Shown here: positions 1 through 5,333 of the stretch, piece by piece
Layout of the letters: each line of letters starts with the position of its first letter
Numbering within the stretch: position 1 is the first letter of the stretch
Assembly: GCA_043806735.1 (NCBI GenBank)
Contig: JAZDGR010000139.1
Location: 1 to 5,333, forward strand
DNA length: 5,333 nt
From: QYOJ01 sp043806735
GTDB taxonomy: Bacteria > Bacteroidota > Bacteroidia > Bacteroidales > FEN-979
Reading direction: 5' to 3'
Translations under genes and position numbers: made by a program
The notes under the pieces: model-generated
Databases searched by the model: none
The model's input: only the letters and a program-made list of their open reading frames with translations
What the model was told of the DNA's origin: nothing

Positions 1-1
1 C

Positions 2-985
2 ACCCGGTCCATGGAGTTTGGCGTGGATCTGCATTACCAGACTGTTGTAGTCCCCCGGAATACCACCTTTATAAGTCCATTTCTCAACGGAAAAAACGGG
101 TTGAAATGGAACACGCGATATGGATATGTGGCCATCGCTTCCATGGGGTTAACCTATGGGGTTTCCGACGGAATGAACGAAAAAGGACTTGCCGTGGGGG
201 TTTTATGGTTCGAGAATAATATGAAATGGCAGGATGTCACCCCGGCCGACAGCAGCAGAGCGCTGGCTCAGGGTATGTTTTCAGACTGGGTACTAGGCAA
301 CTTTGCGACCGTCGAGGATGTTCGCCATGCGGTTCCGAAAGTGAAAGTATTTGATTATATCGATCCCATATCCAAGATGTCCCCCACGGTCCATTTTATT
401 GTGTATGATGCGACCGGTGGCTGCATCGTAGTCGAATACAATGACGGCATATGCAATATATACGACAATCTGCTCGGGATTTTGACCAATGCCCCGAACT
501 TCCCCTGGCATTTCACAAATCTTCGCCAGTACATCGGGATGAACTCCGACAATCCCCCCAACCGTGTGCAAGCCGGACTCACATTTTATCCAACCGGCCA
601 TGGGGTGGGTATGTGGGGTCTTCCGGGCGATTACACTCCTCCAAGCCGTTTCATCCGCCTGGGGATACTCACTTTCTTTGCTGATAAGCAACCCGATGCC
701 ATGCATAACCTGAATCTCGGGGAACATATCATCAATACCTTCGATATCCCCTTTGGGATCATTACCGAACAGGGCGCAAACAATACCGTGAACAAAGAAT
801 CCACTCAGTGGGTCACCTTCCGCGATCTGACACACCGCGTTCTTTACTTCCGGACATACGATAATTTAACCCTACGAAAGATCGACCTGAACGCTATCGA
901 TTTCACGCAGCCCGGAATTAAGCGCATTTCGATGTCCGGAACGCCGGAAGCCATCATTGATGTGACGGGGCAAGCGACGAATTAA
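2..985 (+). CDS. Choloylglycine hydrolase / penicillin acylase family Ntn-hydrolase, 5' partial
   Basis: The family hydrolyses linear amide C-N bonds, such as conjugated bile salts, penicillin V or acyl-homoserine lactones, using an N-terminal cysteine. The frame is open to the left edge (T-R-S before the ATG at 11), so that Met is internal: R-S-M-E matches the conserved R-N-M-D motif near residues 18-21 of Clostridium perfringens bile salt hydrolase (BSH). The catalytic Cys and any signal peptide lie outside the window. Counting from the Met at 11, the visible family blocks are DGMNEKGL (53-60), GILTNAPNFPWH (156-167, with N160 equivalent to BSH Asn175) and GLPGDYTPPSRFIR (203-216, with R213 equivalent to Arg228). 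The position of BSH Asn82, Tyr in Bacillus sphaericus penicillin V acylase, is Trp66, so the substrate is uncertain and bile salts are not implied. Numbering is from remembered family sequences. Export is an inference from Bacteroidota relatives. The family call is secure; the substrate is unknown. Confidence 0.93.
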   Translation, partial: TRSMEFGVDLHYQTVVVPRNTTFISPFLNGKNGLKWNTRYGYVAIASMGLTYGVSDGMNEKGLAVGVLWFENNMKWQDVTPADSSRALAQGMFSDWVLGNFATVEDVRHAVPKVKVFDYIDPISKMSPTVHFIVYDATGGCIVVEYNDGICNIYDNLLGILTNAPNFPWHFTNLRQYIGMNSDNPPNRVQAGLTFYPTGHGVGMWGLPGDYTPPSRFIRLGILTFFADKQPDAMHNLNLGEHIINTFDIPFGIITEQGANNTVNKESTQWVTFRDLTHRVLYFRTYDNLTLRKIDLNAIDFTQPGIKRISMSGTPEAIIDVTGQATN

Positions 986-1008
986 ATAGCGAATCCCGGT
1001 ATTTTCCT

Positions 1009-1016
1009 TACCTTTG
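1009..1016 (+). promoter_or_regulatory. Bacteroidota-type -7 promoter element (TAnnTTTG)
   Basis: TACCTTTG is an exact match to the TAnnTTTG element recognised by the Bacteroidota primary sigma factor. It lies in the 54-bp gap after the hydrolase stop and would place the transcript start at about 1020-1024, giving a leader of only about 16-20 nt before the ATG at 1040. No TTG (-33 box) is found at the usual 19-21 bp spacing upstream, so only half of the consensus is present. The element suggests that the T9SS-cargo gene is transcribed from its own promoter rather than only by read-through from the hydrolase gene. Confidence 0.6.
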
Positions 1017-1039
1017 ATAAAATCCTAATCTCTCTTTCC

Positions 1040-3049
1040 ATGAAAGCAGTGTTTCTGTCAGTTGTCGCCTTAATTTTTATGCATGGTTCGGCAGTGGCCC
1101 AATGGAGCACCAGTCCGGCCATCAACAACCCAATTTCCGGCCAGCCCGGAGAACAGGTGGTTTCCTATGTCGCTACGCACCCTTCAGGGGTCAATTACAT
1201 CAGTTATTTTGCGACCGAATCGGGATATTATCTTCCGTACATCCAGAAGGTTGACGTATTTGGATACACCCAGTGGGCAGGGTATGGGATCCGGGTCAGC
1301 AATCAGCCTTCCATGACCTGGATCACCGATTACGATATGAACGTATCTCCCGATACCGGCGTCGTCATCGCGTTCCAGGATATCCGCACGGGAAATAATG
1401 AAATCTATGCTTACAAGTTGTCTCCCGCGGGTGAGTTTCTATGGGGAGCGAATGGAGTGACACTTTCCAATAACGGCGATTTCAATGCAAGTCCGGTCCT
1501 TACCGTAAACAGTGACAACAGCGTGGTGGTTGCCTGGCCCAGAGCTTCAAACACCGGCGGAGACGATGTGGTGATGATGCAAAAGATTCAGCCGAATGGC
1601 CAGGTTGCCTGGTCGCAACCTGTCACCTTCGGGGAAGCCGGATTCGATTTTAACTGGCCCCGGGTGTTGTCGGTCGAAGAAACGAAGACGTTATTGATCT
1701 GCTATAAAGAGTGGGGGCCCTACTGGGCGCCGAACCGGATCATACTGGCCCAGAAATTCGACGAAAACGGAAATCCTGCCTGGGGTACGCCAAAAACCCT
1801 GTTCAACGGAGCGATGCCCGTTTACGTGCTGCCGGTGGTAGCTTCCGATGGCGATGGAGGAGCCTTTGTGACCTGGTTTTATGAACTGGCTGCGAACCAT
1901 TTAAGTACGTTTGTGAATCATGTGGACCACAACGGGAATGTGACCATGGGCGCCAACGGAACGGAAGCCAGCACCAACACTGCGACGTTGCATATGGAGC
2001 CTGCGCTCAGTTGCGATACCGCCACGGAGGATGTGTACGTATTCTGGCGCGAGACAAATCTGGCTCAATCACAGTACGGATTAGCAGGGCAGCGGTTGAC
2101 CTGTAACGGAAACCGGAAATGGGGCGCAAATGGGAAAACCCTCGTGAACCTTTCGGGTCAGCAAACAGCCATTATAAACACTTCTAATGTGTCGACCGGA
2201 GCCATCGTGAGTTATTTGTACGGATCTGTCACCAGCAGCGAAGTGAAGGCAATCAGGGTCGACACCAACGGACTGGCGGTTTGGTCAGGCGGTGTGCGCA
2301 CGGTTTCAAACAGTGCGGGGGGCAAAGATGACCTGGTGAACGGAGGGTTTCATAACGGGCAGTTGGTTTATTCCTGGACTGACTCGCGGAACGGACAAAA
2401 CGACATTTATGCCCAGAACCTGATCGAAGACGGAACTATGGGGCCGGTGACACAGTCGATTGAAGTATCACCCGATACACTCTACTTCCTCACCCCGGAT
2501 GAACTCATGACCGGCAAGCCATTTTTCATCCATAATCCCAATGCCATCATGACGGATGTGCAGTCGTTGGATCAAACCGGCATCCTCGATCCGGGTTTGA
2601 TGCCATGGTATGTGGATCCTCATATCAATCAATTCCCCGTGTCGATCCTGCCGGGGGATACCTTTTCCCGAACGGTCAAATGGGATATGCCTGTTGAAGG
2701 GCTACTCCTGCCGATCCTGTACGATACCCTGAATATTCGTACTATTACTGATTCAGCCCGCATCATTATTGCGGTGGATTCCATGCTGATCATCACTTCA
2801 CTGAAAGCAGGGGATCCGCTGGACCTGCAGGTATACCCGAATCCGGCGAAAGATTTTCTCCGTATCTCAGGGAATTTCACCGATGCTACTATCTCCCTGA
2901 TCACACTGACCGGATCATTGAGTAAGGAAATGACTCATTTATCCAGTCCTGCTTTTCTTGAACTTTCCGGGCTTCGGCAGGGGATTTATCTACTCCGGGT
3001 GACGGAAGGACAATTCACAGTCGTCCGAAAAATCGCAGTAATCAACTAA
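1040..3049 (+). CDS. Secreted beta-propeller-like protein with T9SS C-terminal sorting domain
   Basis: This 669-residue protein is probably exported and then secreted or surface-anchored by the type IX system. Residues 1-20 form a signal peptide (K2, hydrophobic core, AVA-Q cleavage site after A20). Residues about 51-467 contain roughly eight units of 54-58 residues with the pattern beta-strand, W/F, polar loop, I-Y-A-Q-K-like strand, D-x-N-G, W-G-x-N-G, V-S. The repeat Trp positions are 79, 135, 191, 248, (M303), 361 and 415. This looks like a seven- or eight-bladed propeller. Residues about 474-585 look like an Ig-like (ASPM/SPD-2/Hydin-type) all-beta domain: SPDTLYF, then HNPNA, then ILPGDTF. 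Residues about 594-669 are a type A T9SS sorting domain, with VYPNPAKDFLRI at the start, GIYLLRV near the end and a basic RK close to the C-terminus. No enzyme motif is visible, so a binding or adhesion role is only a guess. The start is chosen because it gives the signal peptide directly after the TAnnTTTG element. Confidence 0.93.
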   Translation: MKAVFLSVVALIFMHGSAVAQWSTSPAINNPISGQPGEQVVSYVATHPSGVNYISYFATESGYYLPYIQKVDVFGYTQWAGYGIRVSNQPSMTWITDYDMNVSPDTGVVIAFQDIRTGNNEIYAYKLSPAGEFLWGANGVTLSNNGDFNASPVLTVNSDNSVVVAWPRASNTGGDDVVMMQKIQPNGQVAWSQPVTFGEAGFDFNWPRVLSVEETKTLLICYKEWGPYWAPNRIILAQKFDENGNPAWGTPKTLFNGAMPVYVLPVVASDGDGGAFVTWFYELAANHLSTFVNHVDHNGNVTMGANGTEASTNTATLHMEPALSCDTATEDVYVFWRETNLAQSQYGLAGQRLTCNGNRKWGANGKTLVNLSGQQTAIINTSNVSTGAIVSYLYGSVTSSEVKAIRVDTNGLAVWSGGVRTVSNSAGGKDDLVNGGFHNGQLVYSWTDSRNGQNDIYAQNLIEDGTMGPVTQSIEVSPDTLYFLTPDELMTGKPFFIHNPNAIMTDVQSLDQTGILDPGLMPWYVDPHINQFPVSILPGDTFSRTVKWDMPVEGLLLPILYDTLNIRTITDSARIIIAVDSMLIITSLKAGDPLDLQVYPNPAKDFLRISGNFTDATISLITLTGSLSKEMTHLSSPAFLELSGLRQGIYLLRVTEGQFTVVRKIAVIN

Positions 3050-3084
3050 CTTCGATATATTAATCAGCAATGTGGAAAGGAAAT

Positions 3085-3112
3085 CAGTTGGCAGTTGGCA
3101 GTTAGCAATTGG
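3085..3112. repeat. Degenerate 7-bp tandem array (CAGTTGG)n
   Basis: Four consecutive 7-bp units read CAGTTGG, CAGTTGG, CAGTTAG and CAATTGG. They lie in the gap between the convergent T9SS-cargo gene and the lipoprotein gene. The array ends a few bases before an A-run (3118-3123), which separates it from a second, different 7-bp array. It does not code for anything recognisable. A slipped hairpin (3095-3101 with 3113-3119) is possible but lacks the T-run of an intrinsic terminator on either strand. Confidence 0.8.
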
Positions 3113-3122
3113 CTGTCAAAAA

Positions 3123-3171
3123 ACCCCTCTTCCCTCTTAACTCTTACGTCCCACGTCTTACGTCTCACGTC
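3123..3171. repeat. Degenerate 7-bp tandem array (YYACGTC)n overlapping a gene end
   Basis: The clear core is four 7-bp units: TTACGTC (3144), CCACGTC (3151), TTACGTC (3158) and TCACGTC (3165). In the same register, three more diverged units run leftwards: TTAACTC (3137), TTCCCTC (3130) and ACCCCTC (3123). The right end enters the minus-strand lipoprotein gene. The TGA stop (3165-3167) and the last Gly-Thr codons fall in or directly beside the last unit. The 115-bp gap 3050-3164 holds this array and the CAGTTGG array and nothing else I can identify. Confidence 0.8.
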
Positions 3172-3848
3172 CCCTTGTAACACTCCACAAACGCATTCCA
3201 TTGCCGTTCGGTGAGGATGCCATGCAGGTCGGTCAGGAAACTACGCAGACAACGTTTGAAGGCCTCGTCCAGTTTCTCCCGCAGGTGAAGCCTCAGGAGC
3301 GCATGACGGAAATCGATTCGCAGCTGAGCCACTTTGGCGCGGAATTCCCGTTCGGTTAACGAGCCGGTTTGCCAGGCATTCCATAACCGCTGGTATTTGA
3401 ATCGGTATTCCTGGCGTAATTCCAGGTAAATAGCCCGGGCCCGTTGAACTGCATGGTCTTTGCAGGCCTCGTATATCCGCAGGTTTTGCCTGATTGCTCC
3501 GGTTTGTTCTTCCGAAAGCTGAAGGCCTCTAAGGCAGCGGATAAACGAGTGCTCACGGATGTAAAGCCGGATGGTCGGATCTCCATTGGGGATCTGGGTA
3601 TCGTCCAGGTAGCTTTCATCAACCAGAAAATCAGACGCGATCCCGTTGTTTTGCATGTCGATGCCACCGGAAGGATCCCCGGTAAAAAGTTCTTCTCCTG
3701 CCATCCCTTCCCACGACCGGTCAACCAGAGTGGTTATTTGATCGGTGGCTGACAGTTCCTGATCGGTCGACTTACTTTTCTGACAACCGATTACGGTAAA
3801 AAGGATAAAGCCCACAAGGAGCCATCCAAACATGCTGTTTTGTTTCAT
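3165..3848 (-). CDS. Putative lipoprotein with Spy/LTxxQ-like motifs, function unknown
   Basis: I do not recognise this 227-residue protein as a named family. Residues 1-21 form a type II signal peptide with lipobox V-I-G-C and lipidated Cys22, so it should be membrane-anchored. Residues 23-95 are acidic, Gly/Asp/Ser-rich and probably disordered. Residues about 96-227 are very rich in Arg, Leu and Gln and look all-helical. Two motifs, LSEEQ (111-115) and LTERQ (212-216), resemble the LTxxQ signature of Spy/CpxP periplasmic proteins, but the match is only at motif level. Four mature cysteines form two similarly spaced pairs, C105/C129 and C200/C223, each near one of these motifs. The first pair member sits in a repeated R-C-L-R context, which suggests an internal duplication and possible disulfides. 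The gene starts 11 bp after the tsaD stop on the same strand, so co-transcription is likely. Its stop codon lies in a 7-bp repeat array. Met6 is a possible alternative start but would shorten the signal peptide. Confidence 0.82.
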   Translation of the reverse strand: MKQNSMFGWLLVGFILFTVIGCQKSKSTDQELSATDQITTLVDRSWEGMAGEELFTGDPSGGIDMQNNGIASDFLVDESYLDDTQIPNGDPTIRLYIREHSFIRCLRGLQLSEEQTGAIRQNLRIYEACKDHAVQRARAIYLELRQEYRFKYQRLWNAWQTGSLTEREFRAKVAQLRIDFRHALLRLHLREKLDEAFKRCLRSFLTDLHGILTERQWNAFVECYKGT

Positions 3849-3859
3849 AACTGTACTGA

Positions 3860-4942
3860 TTAGGTTGGTGAATAATAATTTTTTCTGGCATAAGGAGCCA
3901 CCGATTGTCCGGAAAATTCTCCACGAATATACTTAAAATATCCTGACACAGCAATCATGGCTGCATTATCGGTGGTGTACTCAAGCGGCGGGATAAAGAC
4001 GTTCCAGCCTTCTTTGTCGCGTACATCCAGGAGCGCTTTCCGCAGCGCTGAATTGGCGGAAACCCCGCCGGCGATCGCGACATCGATTCCCCTATGCCGT
4101 GGTGCAGTGGTGCGGTGGTGCAGTGGTGCAGTGGTGAGATCAGTCAGTTGTTTTAATGCTAGCCGGAGTTTCCCCATCAGAATCTCTACAATCGTCGCCT
4201 GGATTGAGGCGCAGAGATCGGCTTTGTGTGTTTCGATGAAAGCGGGATCTTTTTTTAATTCATCGCGGATAAAGTAGAGGATCGAGGTTTTTAGTCCGCT
4301 GAAGCTGAAATCCAGTCCGGGAATAACGGGTTTGGCGAACGAAAAACGGGTCGGATCTCCTGTTTGCGCCAGTTCGTCGATCACAGGGCCGCCAGGGTAA
4401 GGGAGCCCCAGTATCTTGGCGGCCTTGTCAAAGGTCTCACCGGCTGCGTCGTCGATGGTTTGTCCGAGGATCTCCATGTCAAAAAAATCCCTGATGAGTA
4501 CCAGTTGTGTGTGTCCTCCCGAAACCGTCAGGCAAAGGAAAGGGAAAGAGGGAATCTGCCCCTTCAGACCAGGTTTCTCAATGAAATGGGCCAGGATGTG
4601 GGCCTGCATATGATCTACTTCGATCAAGGGAATGCCCAGCGCGAGCGACATTCCTTTGGCAAAGGAGGTGCCGACCAGCAACGACCCAAGCAGACCCGGA
4701 CCCCGGGTAAACGCAATCGCGGAAAGTTGATTTTTCCGTATCTTTGCTTGTCTGATGGCGGTTTCGACGACCGGAACGATATGCTGCTGATGGGCGCGGG
4801 AAGCCAGCTCGGGGACCACACCTCCAAAGGTGCGGTGGACTTCCTGGGTGGCGGTCACGTTTGACAGTTCAACGGCGCCCTCCAACACGGAAGCCGACGT
4901 GTCGTCGCACGAAGTTTCGATGCCGAGTATGAAATCGCTCAT
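3860..4942 (-). CDS. tsaD: tRNA N6-adenosine threonylcarbamoyltransferase TsaD
   Basis: TsaD (Kae1/Qri7/YgjD family) transfers the threonylcarbamoyl group from TC-AMP to A37 of tRNAs that read ANN codons, working in the cytoplasm with TsaB and TsaE. Nearly every family block is present: GIETSCDD (7-14), the metal-ligand motif HMQAH (His111, His115), VSGGHTQL (140-147), DDAAGETFDKAAKILGLPYPGGP (164-186), DFSFSGLKTS (211-220), AGGVSAN (291-297) and TTDNAAMIA (323-331, Asp325 as third ligand). The start is set at Met 4942 because MSDFILGIETSCDD matches the family N-terminus; the frame extends to 5065, but that part is antisense to the divergent gene. At 360 residues it is longer than the usual roughly 335-345. 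The excess is a repetitive insert at about 269-284 (TTAPLHHR then TTAPRHRG), encoded by an 8-bp tandem repeat. It leads a probable operon with the lipoprotein gene 11 bp downstream. Confidence 0.98.
   Translation of the reverse strand: MSDFILGIETSCDDTSASVLEGAVELSNVTATQEVHRTFGGVVPELASRAHQQHIVPVVETAIRQAKIRKNQLSAIAFTRGPGLLGSLLVGTSFAKGMSLALGIPLIEVDHMQAHILAHFIEKPGLKGQIPSFPFLCLTVSGGHTQLVLIRDFFDMEILGQTIDDAAGETFDKAAKILGLPYPGGPVIDELAQTGDPTRFSFAKPVIPGLDFSFSGLKTSILYFIRDELKKDPAFIETHKADLCASIQATIVEILMGKLRLALKQLTDLTTAPLHHRTTAPRHRGIDVAIAGGVSANSALRKALLDVRDKEGWNVFIPPLEYTTDNAAMIAVSGYFKYIRGEFSGQSVAPYARKNYYSPT
4099..4138. repeat. 8-bp tandem array (GTGGTGCA)n inside tsaD
   Basis: Five consecutive 8-bp units on the plus strand read GTGGTGCA, GTGGTGCG, GTGGTGCA, GTGGTGCA and GTGGTGAG. 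They lie wholly in the tsaD coding region, covering residues about 269-282. Because 8 is not a multiple of 3, each 24 bp of array encodes a repeating octapeptide, TTAPLHHR followed by TTAPRHRG. The array therefore stays translatable only when the total inserted length keeps the frame. Confidence 0.88.
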
Positions 4943-4969
4943 CTGATTCAGGGTTCGGGATTTACCTAG

Positions 4970-4977
4970 CAAAAGTA
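4970..4977 (-). promoter_or_regulatory. Bacteroidota-type -7 promoter element (TAnnTTTG) for tsaD
   Basis: The minus strand reads TACTTTTG, an exact TAnnTTTG match, 27 bp upstream of the tsaD ATG at 4942. It predicts a transcript start near 4963-4967 and a leader of about 20-25 nt. A TTG at -33 spacing is not present. The element supports the choice of Met 4942 rather than the upstream Met at 5065, which lies on the wrong side of this promoter. It overlaps the presumed 5' region of the divergent TamB-like gene. Confidence 0.6.
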
Positions 4978-5003
4978 ACATAAAAACGACAGGTAACATA
5001 GCG

Positions 5004-5333
5004 GTGTATGTGCTGACAGGGCTGGTTGCCGTTGTCATGACCTTATACCTGGTGCTGCGCGACACCTGGGTGCAGACGCTGGCCGCACGGATGGCTGCGG
5101 ATTACCTGTCGAAAGGATTGCATACCACTGTCAGAATCGGCGGATTCGATTTCTCTTTCCGGAACGGCCTGGTACTCGAGGAGATTCTGATGAAAGACCT
5201 GCACGATACCACGCTTTTCTCCGCAAGGAAACTGGGGGTCAAGCCACTGTGGATCAGTCCGGGAAAACATTTGATCCGGCTGGACAGGATCTACGTGGCA
5301 GATGGCCAGTTTCAGTTGCTCACCCACCGGGGA
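5004..5333 (+). CDS. TamB/AsmA-like envelope protein, N-terminal part (3' partial)
   Basis: The frame runs off the right edge with no stop. TamB-like proteins are very long, inner-membrane-anchored beta-rich proteins that bridge the periplasm and are linked to outer-membrane protein insertion or phospholipid transport. Visible are a single N-terminal membrane segment (about VYVLTGLVAVVMTLYLVL), the conserved-looking stretch DTWVQTLAARMAADYLSKGL, a TTVRIGGFDFSF strand, LVLEEILMKD, then HDTTLFSARKLGVKPLWIS. This order (TM, amphipathic helix, V-x-I-G-x-x-x-x-S-F, L-x-x-L/I-x-x-x-D, D-T-L-F/L-x-A) is typical of Bacteroidota TamB N-termini. Divergence from tsaD supports the call. The start is unclear: GTG at 5004 is the first standard start in frame, GTG 5010 follows, and ATG 5037 would cut the membrane segment. 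The frame is open back to 4947, and an ATA at 4980 would give a K-containing N-terminus ahead of the TM. The downstream DUF490 domain is outside the window. Confidence 0.8.
   Translation, partial: MYVLTGLVAVVMTLYLVLRDTWVQTLAARMAADYLSKGLHTTVRIGGFDFSFRNGLVLEEILMKDLHDTTLFSARKLGVKPLWISPGKHLIRLDRIYVADGQFQLLTHRG

Noticed and set aside
11..13. ATG at 11 as the true start of the hydrolase
   Set aside because: The frame is open to the window edge and this Met aligns with the internal R-x-M-D/E motif of the family. A protein starting here would lack the catalytic N-terminal Cys.
293..835. A 180-residue open frame on the minus strand inside the hydrolase gene
   Set aside because: It lies wholly antisense to a strong family match and its product shows no recognisable motif or signal, so it is a shadow of the coding strand.
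3095..3123. A possible intrinsic terminator hairpin (TTGGCAG with CTGTCAA) between the convergent genes
   Set aside because: The stem is only 7 bp with a G-U pair and an 11-nt loop. It is followed by A rather than T on the plus strand, and the T-run on the minus strand comes before the stem, so neither direction fits.
3085..3171. A CRISPR array or IS end
   Set aside because: Units are 7 bp with no spacers. There are no terminal inverted repeats, no target-site duplication and no transposase or cas gene nearby.
4364..4864. A 166-residue plus-strand open frame antisense to tsaD
   Set aside because: It overlaps the most conserved tsaD motifs, and its translation is compositionally odd with no domain pattern.
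4943..5065. A 41-residue N-terminal extension of TsaD from Met 5065
   Set aside because: The family N-terminus begins at MSDFILGIETSCDD, the extension is antisense to the TamB-like coding region, and the TAnnTTTG element for tsaD lies downstream of this Met.
5043..5327. A 94-residue minus-strand open frame at the right end
   Set aside because: It is antisense to the TamB-like N-terminus, which has a convincing membrane segment and family-like motifs.

Overview
This window reads as chromosomal DNA from a member of the Bacteroidota. Four things point there. The product of the gene at 1040-3049 ends in a type IX secretion (T9SS) sorting domain. TAnnTTTG promoter elements sit just upstream of two genes. 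No start codon has a clear Shine-Dalgarno sequence. tsaD lies head-to-head with a TamB-like gene, an arrangement I recall from this phylum. Base composition is moderate and even, and I see no sign of a mobile element, phage, CRISPR array, tRNA or rRNA.

Layout from left to right. Positions 2-985 (+) hold most of a choloylglycine hydrolase / penicillin acylase family Ntn-hydrolase. Its N-terminus, including the nucleophilic cysteine, lies before the window. After a 54-bp gap with a Bacteroidota-type -7 element comes a 669-residue secreted protein (1040-3049, +). It has a signal peptide, about eight beta-propeller-like repeats, an Ig-like segment and a T9SS sorting domain. A convergent intergenic stretch (3050-3164) is dominated by two degenerate arrays of 7-bp units. 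On the minus strand, tsaD (4942 to 3860) and a small lipoprotein gene (3848 to 3165) are 11 bp apart and probably form an operon. Reading out of the window on the plus strand from about 5004 is the start of a TamB/AsmA-like envelope protein, divergent from tsaD.

Apart from tsaD, which makes the universal tRNA t6A37 modification, the recognisable genes concern the cell envelope or secretion: a probable exported acylase, a T9SS cargo protein, a lipoprotein and a TamB-like protein. They are otherwise ordinary housekeeping or surface genes and I do not see a new multi-gene system. The most unusual observations are these: an 8-bp minisatellite translated in frame inside tsaD as an extra repetitive loop; a 7-bp minisatellite that supplies the stop codon of the lipoprotein gene; the lack of a well-placed ATG for the TamB-like gene, whose best-looking start is an ATA; and a paired-cysteine, LTxxQ-like lipoprotein coupled to tsaD.
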